64,000 nt of DNA. It comes from JABMNT01 sp048262255 (GTDB lineage: Bacteria; Pseudomonadota; Alphaproteobacteria; Rhodospirillales; Casp-alpha2). Each line of letters begins with the position of its first letter. Positions within the stretch are counted from its first letter, which is position 1. Location of the stretch: positions 496,001 through 560,000 of the forward strand of contig JBLXFH010000001.1 of NCBI GenBank assembly GCA_048262255.1, written 5' to 3'. This document shows positions 27,003 through 35,927 of the stretch, piece after piece. A model generated the notes under the pieces. That model was not told the DNA's origin. It searched no databases and saw only the letters and a list, made by a program, of their open reading frames with translations. The translations under genes were made by a program, and so were the position numbers.

Positions 27003-28136
27003 TTGGCCCAGCATCGTATCCCTGCCGTTTATATGCGTGGCGGTTCCAGCAAAGGCGTGTTTTTCAAAGACGCGGACCTGCCGCCGGAGACGGCGCAGCG
27101 TGACCGGATTTTCCTGCAGGCGCTTGGTAGCCCGGATGCCTATGGCCGGCAACTGAACGGCATGGGCGGCGGCGTCTCTTCCGTCTCCAAAGCCGTCATG
27201 CTGTCAAAATCGCCGTTGCCCGACATCGACATCGACTACAATTTTGCGCAAGTCTCAGTCGGGACACCGGAAGTGGATTATTCAACCACCTGCGGCAATC
27301 TGTCTTCCGCCGTCGGCCCCTTCGCCATTGATTACGGGTTGATGGAGGCGACCGGCGAGATGACGCGGGTCCGGGTCCGTTCTCTCAACACCGGTAAAAT
27401 CTATCACGCCCATATCCCGACCCGGGACGGCCGGTTTGATGAAGCCGGATCTTTCGAGATTCCCGGCGTTTCCGGCAGCGGCTCGCAGATCCGCCTGGAT
27501 TATCTGGACCCCGGCGGTGCCACAACCGGCGCCCTGTTACCAACCGGCAATGCGCGCGACACCATTCAACTGGACGGAGAAAACCCCATAGAGGTTTCCC
27601 TCGTTGATGCCAGCACCGGACAGGTTATGGTCGCCGCCGAACGCTTTGGCCTGAGCGGCGCAGAACAGGTCGATGATATCAACGCCGATAAAAGCCTTCT
27701 GGAGCTCCTCGAGCGCCTGCGCCGGGCAGCAGGCGTGCGTATGGGGCTTGCCAAAACCCCGGAAGACGTGCCGCTGGGCAACCCCCGGACAGCCCTGCTG
27801 GCCCCCATGAAACCATACAAAACCCTTGCCGGAACGACGATTCAGGCGGACGCGGCACATCTTGCCGTCCGTATCACCGCCATGGGCATTATTCACCGGG
27901 TTTTGCCGTTGACCGGTGCCATGTGTCTGGGCGTCTCGGCCCGCATCAAAGGTTCCGTCACTCATGAGATTATCGGCGATGTACCCGGTGATCTGTTGTT
28001 CGCCAACCCGTCCGGCGTTTTGCCAGTGGATGCGGATGTGGCGCTTGAAAACGGCCAATGGCTGGCCCGCTCGGTCACCGTTTACCGCACGGCCCGGGCC
28101 CTCATGGAAGGGGCGGTTCTGGTCCCAAGCCCGTAA
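27003..28136 (+). CDS. PrpF-family isomerase (methylaconitate / oxalomesaconate type)
   Basis: 377 residues with the diaminopimelate-epimerase-like fold. The start IPAVYMRGGSSKGVFF and the STTCGNLSSAVGPFA motif are hallmarks of PrpF proteins. These isomerise tricarboxylic acid double bonds in the 2-methylcitrate cycle or in gallate and lignin degradation. No prpB, prpC or acnD is here, so the substrate is open. TTG start with AGGAG eight bases upstream. Confidence 0.88.
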   Translation: MAQHRIPAVYMRGGSSKGVFFKDADLPPETAQRDRIFLQALGSPDAYGRQLNGMGGGVSSVSKAVMLSKSPLPDIDIDYNFAQVSVGTPEVDYSTTCGNLSSAVGPFAIDYGLMEATGEMTRVRVRSLNTGKIYHAHIPTRDGRFDEAGSFEIPGVSGSGSQIRLDYLDPGGATTGALLPTGNARDTIQLDGENPIEVSLVDASTGQVMVAAERFGLSGAEQVDDINADKSLLELLERLRRAAGVRMGLAKTPEDVPLGNPRTALLAPMKPYKTLAGTTIQADAAHLAVRITAMGIIHRVLPLTGAMCLGVSARIKGSVTHEIIGDVPGDLLFANPSGVLPVDADVALENGQWLARSVTVYRTARALMEGAVLVPSP

Positions 28137-28217
28137 GGCTCCGGAAAAGGCGTGGCCTTTATAGCTGCACCGTTTAAAGATCATAAAAACCACAAGAAAC
28201 CATTCGGGGGAGATTGC

Positions 28218-29207
28218 ATGACAAATGACCTGCTTTTCGGCATCCAGACCAACGGCATCAAACATACGGAAGCGGACCCCATGCCCGACATCAATACCCG
28301 CTTCGCCATGGTCCGCGAATCCGGGGTGTTTGATTATGTGGACAAAACGCCAGATCCCGATCAGATCACGGATTTTCTGAAAGCCCGCGATACTTACGAT
28401 CTGCCGGTCCGGGCCGGCGGCTGGTTTTACGTATTGGGCGCCGATGAAGCGCTGCTGGAACACAACCTGAAAGTCGGTAAAGAGCTCGGCTCAGTGGTCC
28501 ACAACACCCAGATCAAGCTGAACCACGCCGACGGTCATGTGGTGACGGATGACGAGGTCGTGGATGCCTACCTGAAAGCCACCGAGCTTGGCGATAAATA
28601 CGGCTGCATCCCGTGTTTTGAAGTGCATGTGAACATGTGGTCTGAAGATTTTCCGCGTGTCTCACGCGTTGGCCGCATGGTTGAAGCCCGGGGCGCTGAA
28701 TTCAACATCACTCTCGACCACAGCCATGTGATTTTCAAAATCGACAATATCGACGAGCAGAAAATTTTTGATACCGACAAAAAAGTCGCTTCGGGCGAAC
28801 TGATCCTCGATCCGTTTCAGGAGGGGAACGTGATTGCCGAGTGGGTGGCAGCGGGTTGGGTTCGCCATTGTCACGCCCGCACCGCCATCCCCAACAACCC
28901 GAAAAATACGCTGGCCCGTCACCCCGACGGCACTATCGGGCGCGGTATTCAGTATCCCTTCAAGCAGCCTGGTCCCGGCCAGTATCATGCCGACTGGAAT
29001 TTAGAAGCCCTCGAACCCTGGAAAGAAGGCATCCGCATTCTGATGCGTCACCATGCGAAGGACCCAAAGGCCAAGCTCGGGCAGATTTCAACGGAGTTCA
29101 TCCCCAATACGGACTACGGCGAAGGCTGCACATATTCCCTGTTCGAACAGGCCATCGCCTGCGTCGAATGGATGCGTGCGGAGTGGAAAACCATAAAATC
29201 CATCTAG
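28218..29207 (+). CDS. Xylose-isomerase-like TIM-barrel protein
   Basis: 329 residues from the ATG at 28218, preceded by GGGGGAGA. It shows the metal-ligand pattern of the AP-endonuclease-2 / sugar isomerase superfamily: a Glu in CFEVHVNMWSED, Asp and His in LDHSHVIF, a His in RHCHART and a Glu in STEFIP. The reaction is unknown. It directly follows the PrpF gene on the same strand and may act on the same metabolite. It overlaps the next gene's stop at CTAG. Confidence 0.75.
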   Translation: MTNDLLFGIQTNGIKHTEADPMPDINTRFAMVRESGVFDYVDKTPDPDQITDFLKARDTYDLPVRAGGWFYVLGADEALLEHNLKVGKELGSVVHNTQIKLNHADGHVVTDDEVVDAYLKATELGDKYGCIPCFEVHVNMWSEDFPRVSRVGRMVEARGAEFNITLDHSHVIFKIDNIDEQKIFDTDKKVASGELILDPFQEGNVIAEWVAAGWVRHCHARTAIPNNPKNTLARHPDGTIGRGIQYPFKQPGPGQYHADWNLEALEPWKEGIRILMRHHAKDPKAKLGQISTEFIPNTDYGEGCTYSLFEQAIACVEWMRAEWKTIKSI

Positions 29208-30178
29208 GTTTTGAGCACGATCTTGCCCGTCGATTTGCGGCTCAGCAGCATGTTCATGGCTTTTGTCGCATCGGCCAGGTCGAACACATGCGAGACGTGC
29301 GGCTTCAGTTCACCCGCCTCATACCAGCCGAGCAACTCATCAAAAGAACGCGCCAGCAAGTTCGGATCAAGCACCCGGTGCGCGCCCCAGTAATAACCGA
29401 TGACACTGATGTTCTTGACCAGCAGAATATTGGCCGGAATTTGCGGCACCGTACCGCTGGCGAAACCAACCACCAGAATACGCCCGCCCTGAGCGGTTGC
29501 ACGCAGGGATGCCGCGAACACATCCCCGCCCACAGGATCATAAACCGCATCAGCGCCCCGGCCCTGGGTTAAAGCTTTGACTTTCGCCCGGATATCCTCC
29601 TGGCGGTAATCAATGAGATGATCCGCACCATAGGACCTGGCGATTTCCAGCTTTTCCGCACCGCCCGCCGTGGCAATCACCGTCGCCCCCATTTTTTTCG
29701 CAATCTCAACCGCCGTCAGGCCAACGCCACCGGCCGCGCCATGCACCAGCAGCGTTTCTCCGACCTGCAGATCGAGCTTATAACGCAATCCCACATGCGA
29801 TGTGCCATAGGCGATGGGAAACCCGGCCGCTGCGACATAATCCAGCGAATCGGGGATACGGAAAACGTCCGTTTCTGCAGCCACCACCTCTTCCGCGTAG
29901 CCGCCATGATGCACCACCGCCATGACCCGGTCACCAACGGCGAATCGCGAAACATTGGAGGCCACCTCGAGGACATCTCCCGCCACCTCAAGCCCCGGAC
30001 TGAACGGCAATTGCGGTTTGACCTGATATTCGCCGCGGATCATCAGGGTATCGGCAAAATTCAACCCGGCGGCCCGCACGCCAATGCGCACCCCCCCTGT
30101 GGCCATCTCCGGCGGTGCCATATCATCCAGTTCCAGCTCTTCCGGCGCACACCAATCCCGACAGACAATGGCCCACAT
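29204..30178 (-). CDS. NADPH:quinone oxidoreductase family (zinc-free MDR)
   Basis: 324 residues of the medium-chain reductase fold. The GroES-like half contains RAAGLNFADTLMIRGEY and PFSPGLEVAGDV. The Rossmann half has VHGAAGGVGLTAVEIAKKMGATVIATAG. The zinc-binding cysteines of alcohol dehydrogenases are absent, fitting quinone or enoyl reductases. ATG with AAGGAGA upstream. The gene faces the TIM-barrel gene, and the two stops overlap. Confidence 0.9.
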   Translation of the reverse strand: MWAIVCRDWCAPEELELDDMAPPEMATGGVRIGVRAAGLNFADTLMIRGEYQVKPQLPFSPGLEVAGDVLEVASNVSRFAVGDRVMAVVHHGGYAEEVVAAETDVFRIPDSLDYVAAAGFPIAYGTSHVGLRYKLDLQVGETLLVHGAAGGVGLTAVEIAKKMGATVIATAGGAEKLEIARSYGADHLIDYRQEDIRAKVKALTQGRGADAVYDPVGGDVFAASLRATAQGGRILVVGFASGTVPQIPANILLVKNISVIGYYWGAHRVLDPNLLARSFDELLGWYEAGELKPHVSHVFDLADATKAMNMLLSRKSTGKIVLKT

Positions 30179-30254
30179 AACGCTCTCCTTGAAATTATCG
30201 GTCTTTTCACCGAGGTTATGCCGTCATACTAATTTCATCCAGCGGGAAATCCAT

Positions 30255-30830
30255 ATGCGCGGTTATTTTGGCATCGGAGTCGAAGGCATCAGTAAAGTTA
30301 TGAACGTGGGCAATCTGTTCCGCACGGCGCACGCTTTTGGCGCCAGTTTTGTCTTTACCGTCGCCGCCACCTATACCCGCGAAGAAGGCGCCCGCTCCGA
30401 TACGTCCGATTCGCTCGGTCATGTGCCGTTCTACAGCTTTCCCGATCTGCCTTCGATCCAGTTGCCGGAAAAATGCTCGCTTGTGGGTATTGAACTGACG
30501 CCCGATGCCGTTGAATTGCCGAGCTTCCACCATCCCAGCCAGGCGGCCTATGTATTGGGCCCGGAGCGCGGCTCCATATCGCCGGAACTGACTGAACGCT
30601 GCGACCATATCATCAAAATCCCCACATCCTTCTGCGTCAATGTGGGGATCGCTGGCGCCATTGTCATGTACGACCGCATCAAAAGCCGGGGCAAATTCCC
30701 GCGCCGTCCGGCCCGGCCCGGCGGCCCGACGGAATTCGACGCCCTGCCCCAACATCAGCACGGCGAACAGATTTTCCGCTCCGGCATGGAGCCTTACCGG
30801 GACACGCCGCCGGAAGGATATAACGACTGA
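30255..30830 (+). CDS. SpoU/TrmH-family RNA methyltransferase
   Basis: 191 residues from the ATG at 30255. The SPOUT knot is visible: KVMNVGNLFRTAHAFGA near the start (motif 1), YVLGPERGSISPE (motif 2) and IPTSFCVNVGIAGAIVMYD (motif 3). It lacks an N-terminal RNA-binding extension, like TrmL or simple TrmH relatives, and the target base is unknown. Its TGA shares its A with the next ATG. Confidence 0.88.
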   Translation: MRGYFGIGVEGISKVMNVGNLFRTAHAFGASFVFTVAATYTREEGARSDTSDSLGHVPFYSFPDLPSIQLPEKCSLVGIELTPDAVELPSFHHPSQAAYVLGPERGSISPELTERCDHIIKIPTSFCVNVGIAGAIVMYDRIKSRGKFPRRPARPGGPTEFDALPQHQHGEQIFRSGMEPYRDTPPEGYND

Positions 30831-32476
30831 TGCCCGGCACGACAGTCCTGCCCGGTCGGCACGATTTGCAATCGATCTTGCCGCAAACCTGGGTGGCGTT
30901 GTTGCTGTTGCCTTGTCTCAATCTGGTCTCGGTACTTGTCCTGCGCGACCACGCCGGTCCGTTCTGGATGTGGTCCAATCTGGATCCCGACTACTGGTAT
31001 CTCTTCGATTCGCTGAATATGGCCAATCTCAACTGGCCCGGCACCTATCACCATCCGGGAACGCCGCTGCAGGTTCTGGGGGCACTTGTCATTAAAGCCG
31101 CGCACCCTTTGGCCTCTGGCGCCCAGTTAACCGACATTGTCCTGACAAATCCGGAACGTTATTTACACCTGATTCACGCTTGTCTGGTCGTCCTGAACAC
31201 GCTCGCATTGGGATTTGCCGGGCTATGCGGTTATCTGTTATTCCGAGATCTGGTGCCGGTGCTGCTTCTGCAAATGGGGCCTTTTATCTCAACGCTCTGC
31301 ATCAAATGGATGACCCACGTCTCCCCGGAACCCCTGCTGATCACCGTTGTCCTTGTCCTCGCCAGCCTTGCCTTGCTAGCGATCCGGCCGGGCCAGTTGG
31401 AGGCAAACAAAACCCGTTACGCCGTCCTGTTCGGCCTTCTCGCCGGGTTTGGTATGGCGACAAAAATCACCTCCATCGGGATTTATTTTTTACCTCTGTT
31501 CCTGTTGGGAAATATCCGCTCGCTGGCCCTCTATGGGGGAACGGCGGCATTATCCATGGTATTTTTCACCCTGCCCGCAGCCGGAATCTACGGCGATATG
31601 ATCGGCCACATCAACAATATTTCGGTAGGAAGTACGGAAATCGGGGTCGCCAAGAAACCGTTTATCGACTTGGCCCAGTACCCGTCGGAACTGCTGCGGG
31701 TTTCCAGCCGCCCGGTTTTCTTCATTGTCCTGCTGACCGGGTTATCAACAGTCGGTTATCTGCTGTTTCAGTCCCGCCGCCACAACACCGACTTTCCGGT
31801 TGCCGGCAAGCTGCTCGCCGGACTTTGCCTGGGCGATATTGTTCAGGCCCTGATTGTCGCCAAACATCCCTCCGGCCATTATATGATCCCGGTGTTGACA
31901 CTGAGCACCTTGGGCATGGCTTTGCTTTATCAGATATGGAGGGACCAACGCCGTAGACAGGGAACGGGAGGGCGCCTACTGAAGACCGTCTTCCTGCTGC
32001 TTCTGATTGGCCTGTTTGGCGCACAAACCACAGCCGGGCTGAAACTGGACCGACAGTTCCAATCGCGGGTCGCCGTCGCAAGCCAGCATGAGGATCAGCG
32101 TTTTGACTCCTGCGCCCGGATTTATTTCTGGGCCGCAGCGACCCCGTCCTACGCCCTGCAAATGGGCGATTTCATGACCAAAAACCGCTTCACCAGCCCC
32201 CTGGGCCAATTGCGCCCCGCCAACGATTTCTGGTTTGAGGTCGAAGCCAAGGAATTTCGCGACTGGAACGGCCCCTATCCGCTGGCCGAGATCATCGCCG
32301 CCTATCCCTGCATTTACGCGCGAGGTGCCTATCCGGGCCTGATCCGCCCGACGTTGAAGCGTTTGTTACCAGACCGTACGTTCTCGGACGCCTGTTCGAC
32401 GCCCGCCCGTCATGAAACCGTTCTGACTTCCGGCGTCGATTGTCAGGGCAATCTCCAACCCGAGGATGGACAATAA
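30830..32476 (+). CDS. Polytopic membrane protein, possible GT-C glycosyltransferase
   Basis: 548 residues with around ten hydrophobic segments. The first luminal loop after helix 1 contains a DPDYWYL stretch and then PGTYHHPGTPLQ, recalling the acidic pair and loop of GT-C enzymes (PMT/ArnT/GT39). A large soluble C-terminal part of about 150 residues contains several cysteines. I infer a lipid-linked sugar transferase but cannot name it. The start overlaps the methyltransferase stop by one base, so translation is coupled. Confidence 0.65.
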   Translation: MPGTTVLPGRHDLQSILPQTWVALLLLPCLNLVSVLVLRDHAGPFWMWSNLDPDYWYLFDSLNMANLNWPGTYHHPGTPLQVLGALVIKAAHPLASGAQLTDIVLTNPERYLHLIHACLVVLNTLALGFAGLCGYLLFRDLVPVLLLQMGPFISTLCIKWMTHVSPEPLLITVVLVLASLALLAIRPGQLEANKTRYAVLFGLLAGFGMATKITSIGIYFLPLFLLGNIRSLALYGGTAALSMVFFTLPAAGIYGDMIGHINNISVGSTEIGVAKKPFIDLAQYPSELLRVSSRPVFFIVLLTGLSTVGYLLFQSRRHNTDFPVAGKLLAGLCLGDIVQALIVAKHPSGHYMIPVLTLSTLGMALLYQIWRDQRRRQGTGGRLLKTVFLLLLIGLFGAQTTAGLKLDRQFQSRVAVASQHEDQRFDSCARIYFWAAATPSYALQMGDFMTKNRFTSPLGQLRPANDFWFEVEAKEFRDWNGPYPLAEIIAAYPCIYARGAYPGLIRPTLKRLLPDRTFSDACSTPARHETVLTSGVDCQGNLQPEDGQ

Positions 32477-32480
32477 GCGC

Positions 32481-33494
32481 TTAACCGCGCCAGCCTGAGT
32501 TCATCCGGACCTCACCAGCGTGCACTCCTGCGGCGTTATAGATCGGCGCAATCAAATGATGGGCTACGGCGTTCCGCGCCGCCTCATCAAGCCCGCCCAG
32601 CAAATCCAGAATATTGCCCATGGCCAGATCGGCAGCGCGTTTGCTGCCGTCTTCACACTTCAGCGCAATGCCATACCCCTTGGGCAGATATATGCCCACA
32701 TGCACGCCTTCGGCGCCGGTTTTGACGGCAAATTTGCCGTTTCCGACCCGCATCAACTCCGTATCAAAACGGTTTTGTCCGGCCACACTGTAGGGGTGCG
32801 CCATCATTGCTTCGACAATCCGTCGGGCCGCTGTTGCCCGCACCGGAGACAAGCCCTCCGGCGCCGCCATACGGGCCGATGCCAGGGCCAGAGCCGACAA
32901 CGGCATGGCGAAGACCGGAATTCCACAGCCATCAATACCGGTCGCCGCATGAGACAGATCACAATCACCCATGTCGGAGAGCACCTGAACAAGTCTCTGC
33001 TGCACCGGATGTTCCCTGCCGATATAACCTTTCAACGGCTCGCCAAGAAAATGTGCCGTTGAGAGGAAACCGCAATGTTTGCCCGAACAGTTGTTGTTGG
33101 CCTCGGTCAGTGTTTCGTGTTCCCACAATTGGGCGTGCGCAGATTTTTCCTCAATCGACACATGCGCTGCGCATTCCAGATAATCGTGGCTCATGCCGAT
33201 TCGCGCCAACCACTTGGTTACCCGCGTCACATGATGGGCTTCTCCGTTATGCGAGGCACAGGCCAGAGCGATTTCATCGGCGTTGGCCGACACCGCATCG
33301 GCGGCACCGCTCTCGACAAACGGCAGAGCCTGCAAAGGCTTGATGGACGAACGTGGGTAGATGGACAGATCCGGATCACCCCAGCCATGCACGAGGCTGC
33401 CGTTCGCATCGAAAACAAGCGCGTGGACCCGATGGCGACTTTCCACCAGGTTCCCCCGCGTGACTTCAACAATTAACGGATTTTTATCGATCAT
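32481..33494 (-). CDS. Asparaginase II-family protein (rhizobial ReAV type)
   Basis: 337 residues. The motifs of the Rhizobium etli inducible asparaginase family are present: YPRSSIKPLQ near residue 50 with the Ser-x-x-Lys pair, CASHNGE, and NNCSGKHCGF with the Cys/Lys/Cys metal region. It shows none of the bacterial type I/II asparaginase threonine motifs. It hydrolyses L-asparagine to aspartate and ammonia in characterised members. It stands alone, convergent with the membrane protein gene. Confidence 0.85.
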   Translation of the reverse strand: MIDKNPLIVEVTRGNLVESRHRVHALVFDANGSLVHGWGDPDLSIYPRSSIKPLQALPFVESGAADAVSANADEIALACASHNGEAHHVTRVTKWLARIGMSHDYLECAAHVSIEEKSAHAQLWEHETLTEANNNCSGKHCGFLSTAHFLGEPLKGYIGREHPVQQRLVQVLSDMGDCDLSHAATGIDGCGIPVFAMPLSALALASARMAAPEGLSPVRATAARRIVEAMMAHPYSVAGQNRFDTELMRVGNGKFAVKTGAEGVHVGIYLPKGYGIALKCEDGSKRAADLAMGNILDLLGGLDEAARNAVAHHLIAPIYNAAGVHAGEVRMNSGWRG

Positions 33495-33556
33495 CGGTTA
33501 TCAGTGCCAGTACGCATATGCCATAGCAAGAACACATTTAAGAGATAGAAGACGAC

Positions 33557-34072
33557 ATGTTTATTTTACGCCTATATAGCCGCTTTTTCATAATCGCCCT
33601 AGGCCTTTTGCTGAGCGTTGCCCCGTCCCACGCTGAACAACCCTTGGGCAGCTTTGGCGACTGGGAAGCCTTTACCGAGCGTGAAGGCAATAACCGGCTA
33701 TGTTTTATGGCCTCCGAGGCCAGCAAGGCGCGGGGCGATTACACAAAACGCGGCCAGACCTATGTCATGGTCACCCACCGCCCGGCGGAAAAAAGCACCA
33801 ATGTGGTTAGTGTTGAAGCCGGTTATACCTATAAGCAAGGCAGCGAAGTGGAAATCACCATCGGCAAGGAAACCTTCAAGCTGTTTGTCCATGGCTCAAC
33901 GGCCTTCGCCTATGACGCCAAATCCGATAATGCACTCGTTAAAGCCATGATCCGCGGCGCCGGGATGACCATCAAAGGTTATTCGTCGCGCGGAACCCTG
34001 ACAACCGACACCTACTCCCTAAAAGGGTTTTCCGCCTCCTACAAGGCGATCAGCGCCGCCTGCAAGGTTTGA
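33557..34072 (+). CDS. IalB-like invasion-associated locus B family protein
   Basis: 171 residues with a signal peptide (about 1-26, ending SHA). The mature part begins with GSFGDWEAFTE, the family's FGDW motif, and has CFMAS early with a Cys near the end as a likely disulphide pair. Family members are exported proteins of unknown biochemistry; the name comes from Bartonella, and no virulence role is implied here. It lies 67 bases upstream of rlmN. Confidence 0.82.
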   Translation: MFILRLYSRFFIIALGLLLSVAPSHAEQPLGSFGDWEAFTEREGNNRLCFMASEASKARGDYTKRGQTYVMVTHRPAEKSTNVVSVEAGYTYKQGSEVEITIGKETFKLFVHGSTAFAYDAKSDNALVKAMIRGAGMTIKGYSSRGTLTTDTYSLKGFSASYKAISAACKV

Positions 34073-34139
34073 TGCGGCATGTCCAATATGCATTTTTGTC
34101 TTTAGCAAACCCTTACAAACTGCCATATGACCCCTTACG

Positions 34140-35240
34140 ATGGTTGATACGTTAAAAAATCTGGTGGGTTTGAGCCGCGCGCAGCTTGTCGAAGAGCTGG
34201 CTACGCTGGATGAAAAGCCGTTTCGTGCCAAACAGCTCTGGCACTGGATGTACCATCAGGGCGAAACCGATTTCGACAAAATGACAACCATTGGCAAACC
34301 TTTGCGGGGAAAACTGCAGGCTGCCTATGAAGTCCGCAAACCGGATGTCGGGCTCGAGCAGACCTCCAACGACCGCACCCGCAAATGGCTGGTCAAGTTT
34401 GCAGACGGCAATCAGGCCGAAACCGTTTATATTCCGGAAGATGACCGCGGCGCCATTTGCATGTCGTCACAGGTCGGCTGTACGTTAACCTGCACGTTTT
34501 GCCATACCGGAACCCAGCGTCTGGTCCGCAACCTGACACCGGCGGAAATTGTCGGCCAGTTCATGCTGGCCCGTGATTCCTATGGCGAATGGCCAACGCC
34601 CCAAGATGGCGGACGGATGATTTCAAACATTGTCATGATGGGCATGGGCGAACCTCTGTTCAATTACGACAATGTGGCAACCGCTCTCAAGATCATCATG
34701 GATGGGGAAGGTCTTGCCCTCTCGAAACGCCGGATCACGTTGTCGACCTCCGGCGTCGTCCCGCTGATGCATCAATGCGGAGAAGAGTTAGGCGTCAACC
34801 TGGCCGTCAGCCTGCATGCCGTGAATGACGAATTGCGCAATGTGCTGGTCCCCATCAACAAAAAATACCCTCTCAAAGAACTCATACAGGCGTGTCGGAC
34901 CTATCCGGGCTCGAACAATGCGCGACGCATCACCTTCGAATATGTCATGCTTAAAGGCATCAACGACAGCGCCGCCGATGCCCATGAGCTGGTCCGTCTC
35001 GTCAAAGGCATCCCGGCCAAGTTCAATTTGATCCCGTTCAACCCCTGGCCGGGGTCTGCCTATGATTGTTCAAAGCCGGAAACCATTCGGAAATTTTCCG
35101 AAATTCTGTTAAATGGCGGTTATTCGGCACCAATCCGTGTCCCCCGGGGGCGCGATATTATGGCTGCCTGCGGCCAGTTGAAATCGGAAAGCGAACGTCA
35201 GCGAAAATCGGCGTCGAAATCCGCCCAGGTGGCCAGCTGA
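34140..35240 (+). CDS. rlmN: 23S rRNA A2503 / tRNA A37 C2-methyltransferase RlmN
   Basis: Radical-SAM enzyme that methylates C2 of A2503. 366 residues. The CxxxCxxC cluster motif uses Cys114, Cys118 and Cys121 in CTLTCTFC. The MGMGEPLFNYDNV motif and a C-terminal AACGQL cysteine, which receives the methyl group, are present. No stop or frameshift. Followed by an XRE regulator gene. Confidence 0.96.
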   Translation: MVDTLKNLVGLSRAQLVEELATLDEKPFRAKQLWHWMYHQGETDFDKMTTIGKPLRGKLQAAYEVRKPDVGLEQTSNDRTRKWLVKFADGNQAETVYIPEDDRGAICMSSQVGCTLTCTFCHTGTQRLVRNLTPAEIVGQFMLARDSYGEWPTPQDGGRMISNIVMMGMGEPLFNYDNVATALKIIMDGEGLALSKRRITLSTSGVVPLMHQCGEELGVNLAVSLHAVNDELRNVLVPINKKYPLKELIQACRTYPGSNNARRITFEYVMLKGINDSAADAHELVRLVKGIPAKFNLIPFNPWPGSAYDCSKPETIRKFSEILLNGGYSAPIRVPRGRDIMAACGQLKSESERQRKSASKSAQVAS

Positions 35241-35318
35241 CAGAAAGATCAATCCCACCGCGCCAATCTGTAGAACAAAATGCAGCTGACGTATTGATAC
35301 TTTACCAAGTGAGCCCAG

Positions 35319-35813
35319 ATGACAGCAAACCATCACAAACCACCTCTGACGAAAGCCAAAACCGGGCGCCTACCGCCGGGTGTCGCTAATCCCGTCGATA
35401 TTCATGTTGGTGCCCGCCTGCGTCTTGCCCGGCACATGCACAACCTCAGCCAGGAAGCGCTGGGCACTTCGGTCGGCCTGACCTTCCAGCAGATTCAGAA
35501 ATACGAACGTGGCACCAACCGTATCGGCGCGTCCCGGCTTTTCCAATTTTCGGAAATCCTCAATGTCTCCGTCAGTTTTTTCTTTGATGAAATGCCTGCT
35601 CCCATAACGACACGCGAGGGCGCTTACAAAGCCGGCATGAAAGATCAGGCACAAAGCCCTTTTGGGTCGGATCCCATGGCGCGCCGCGAAACGCTCGAGC
35701 TGGTCCGCGCTTATTATCAGATTCCCGATTCTCAGGTGCGGCGCAACATCTATGATCTTGTCAAATCCCTGGCCCGTTCAACCTCAAAAACGGACGACGT
35801 CGACGGATCATAA
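35319..35813 (+). CDS. XRE-family transcriptional regulator
   Basis: 164 residues. A helix-turn-helix at about 28-83 reads IHVGARLRLARHMHNLSQEALGTSVG, then TFQQIQKYERGTNRIGASRL. The C-terminal half is typical of the abundant alphaproteobacterial XRE subgroup that ends in a short helical LVRAYYQIPD segment. No obvious operator is seen. It lies between rlmN and argG on the same strand and could regulate either or neither. Confidence 0.88.
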   Translation: MTANHHKPPLTKAKTGRLPPGVANPVDIHVGARLRLARHMHNLSQEALGTSVGLTFQQIQKYERGTNRIGASRLFQFSEILNVSVSFFFDEMPAPITTREGAYKAGMKDQAQSPFGSDPMARRETLELVRAYYQIPDSQVRRNIYDLVKSLARSTSKTDDVDGS

Positions 35814-35927
35814 AAATAAAGAAGAGCACGACCCGGTTTGTGGCTACGGCGTGTCCTTGCTCCTGCCGAACATTTCAATATACTGCCCGCGCTTTGCCCC
35901 TATCGACGAACAAGGAACATTAAACAA

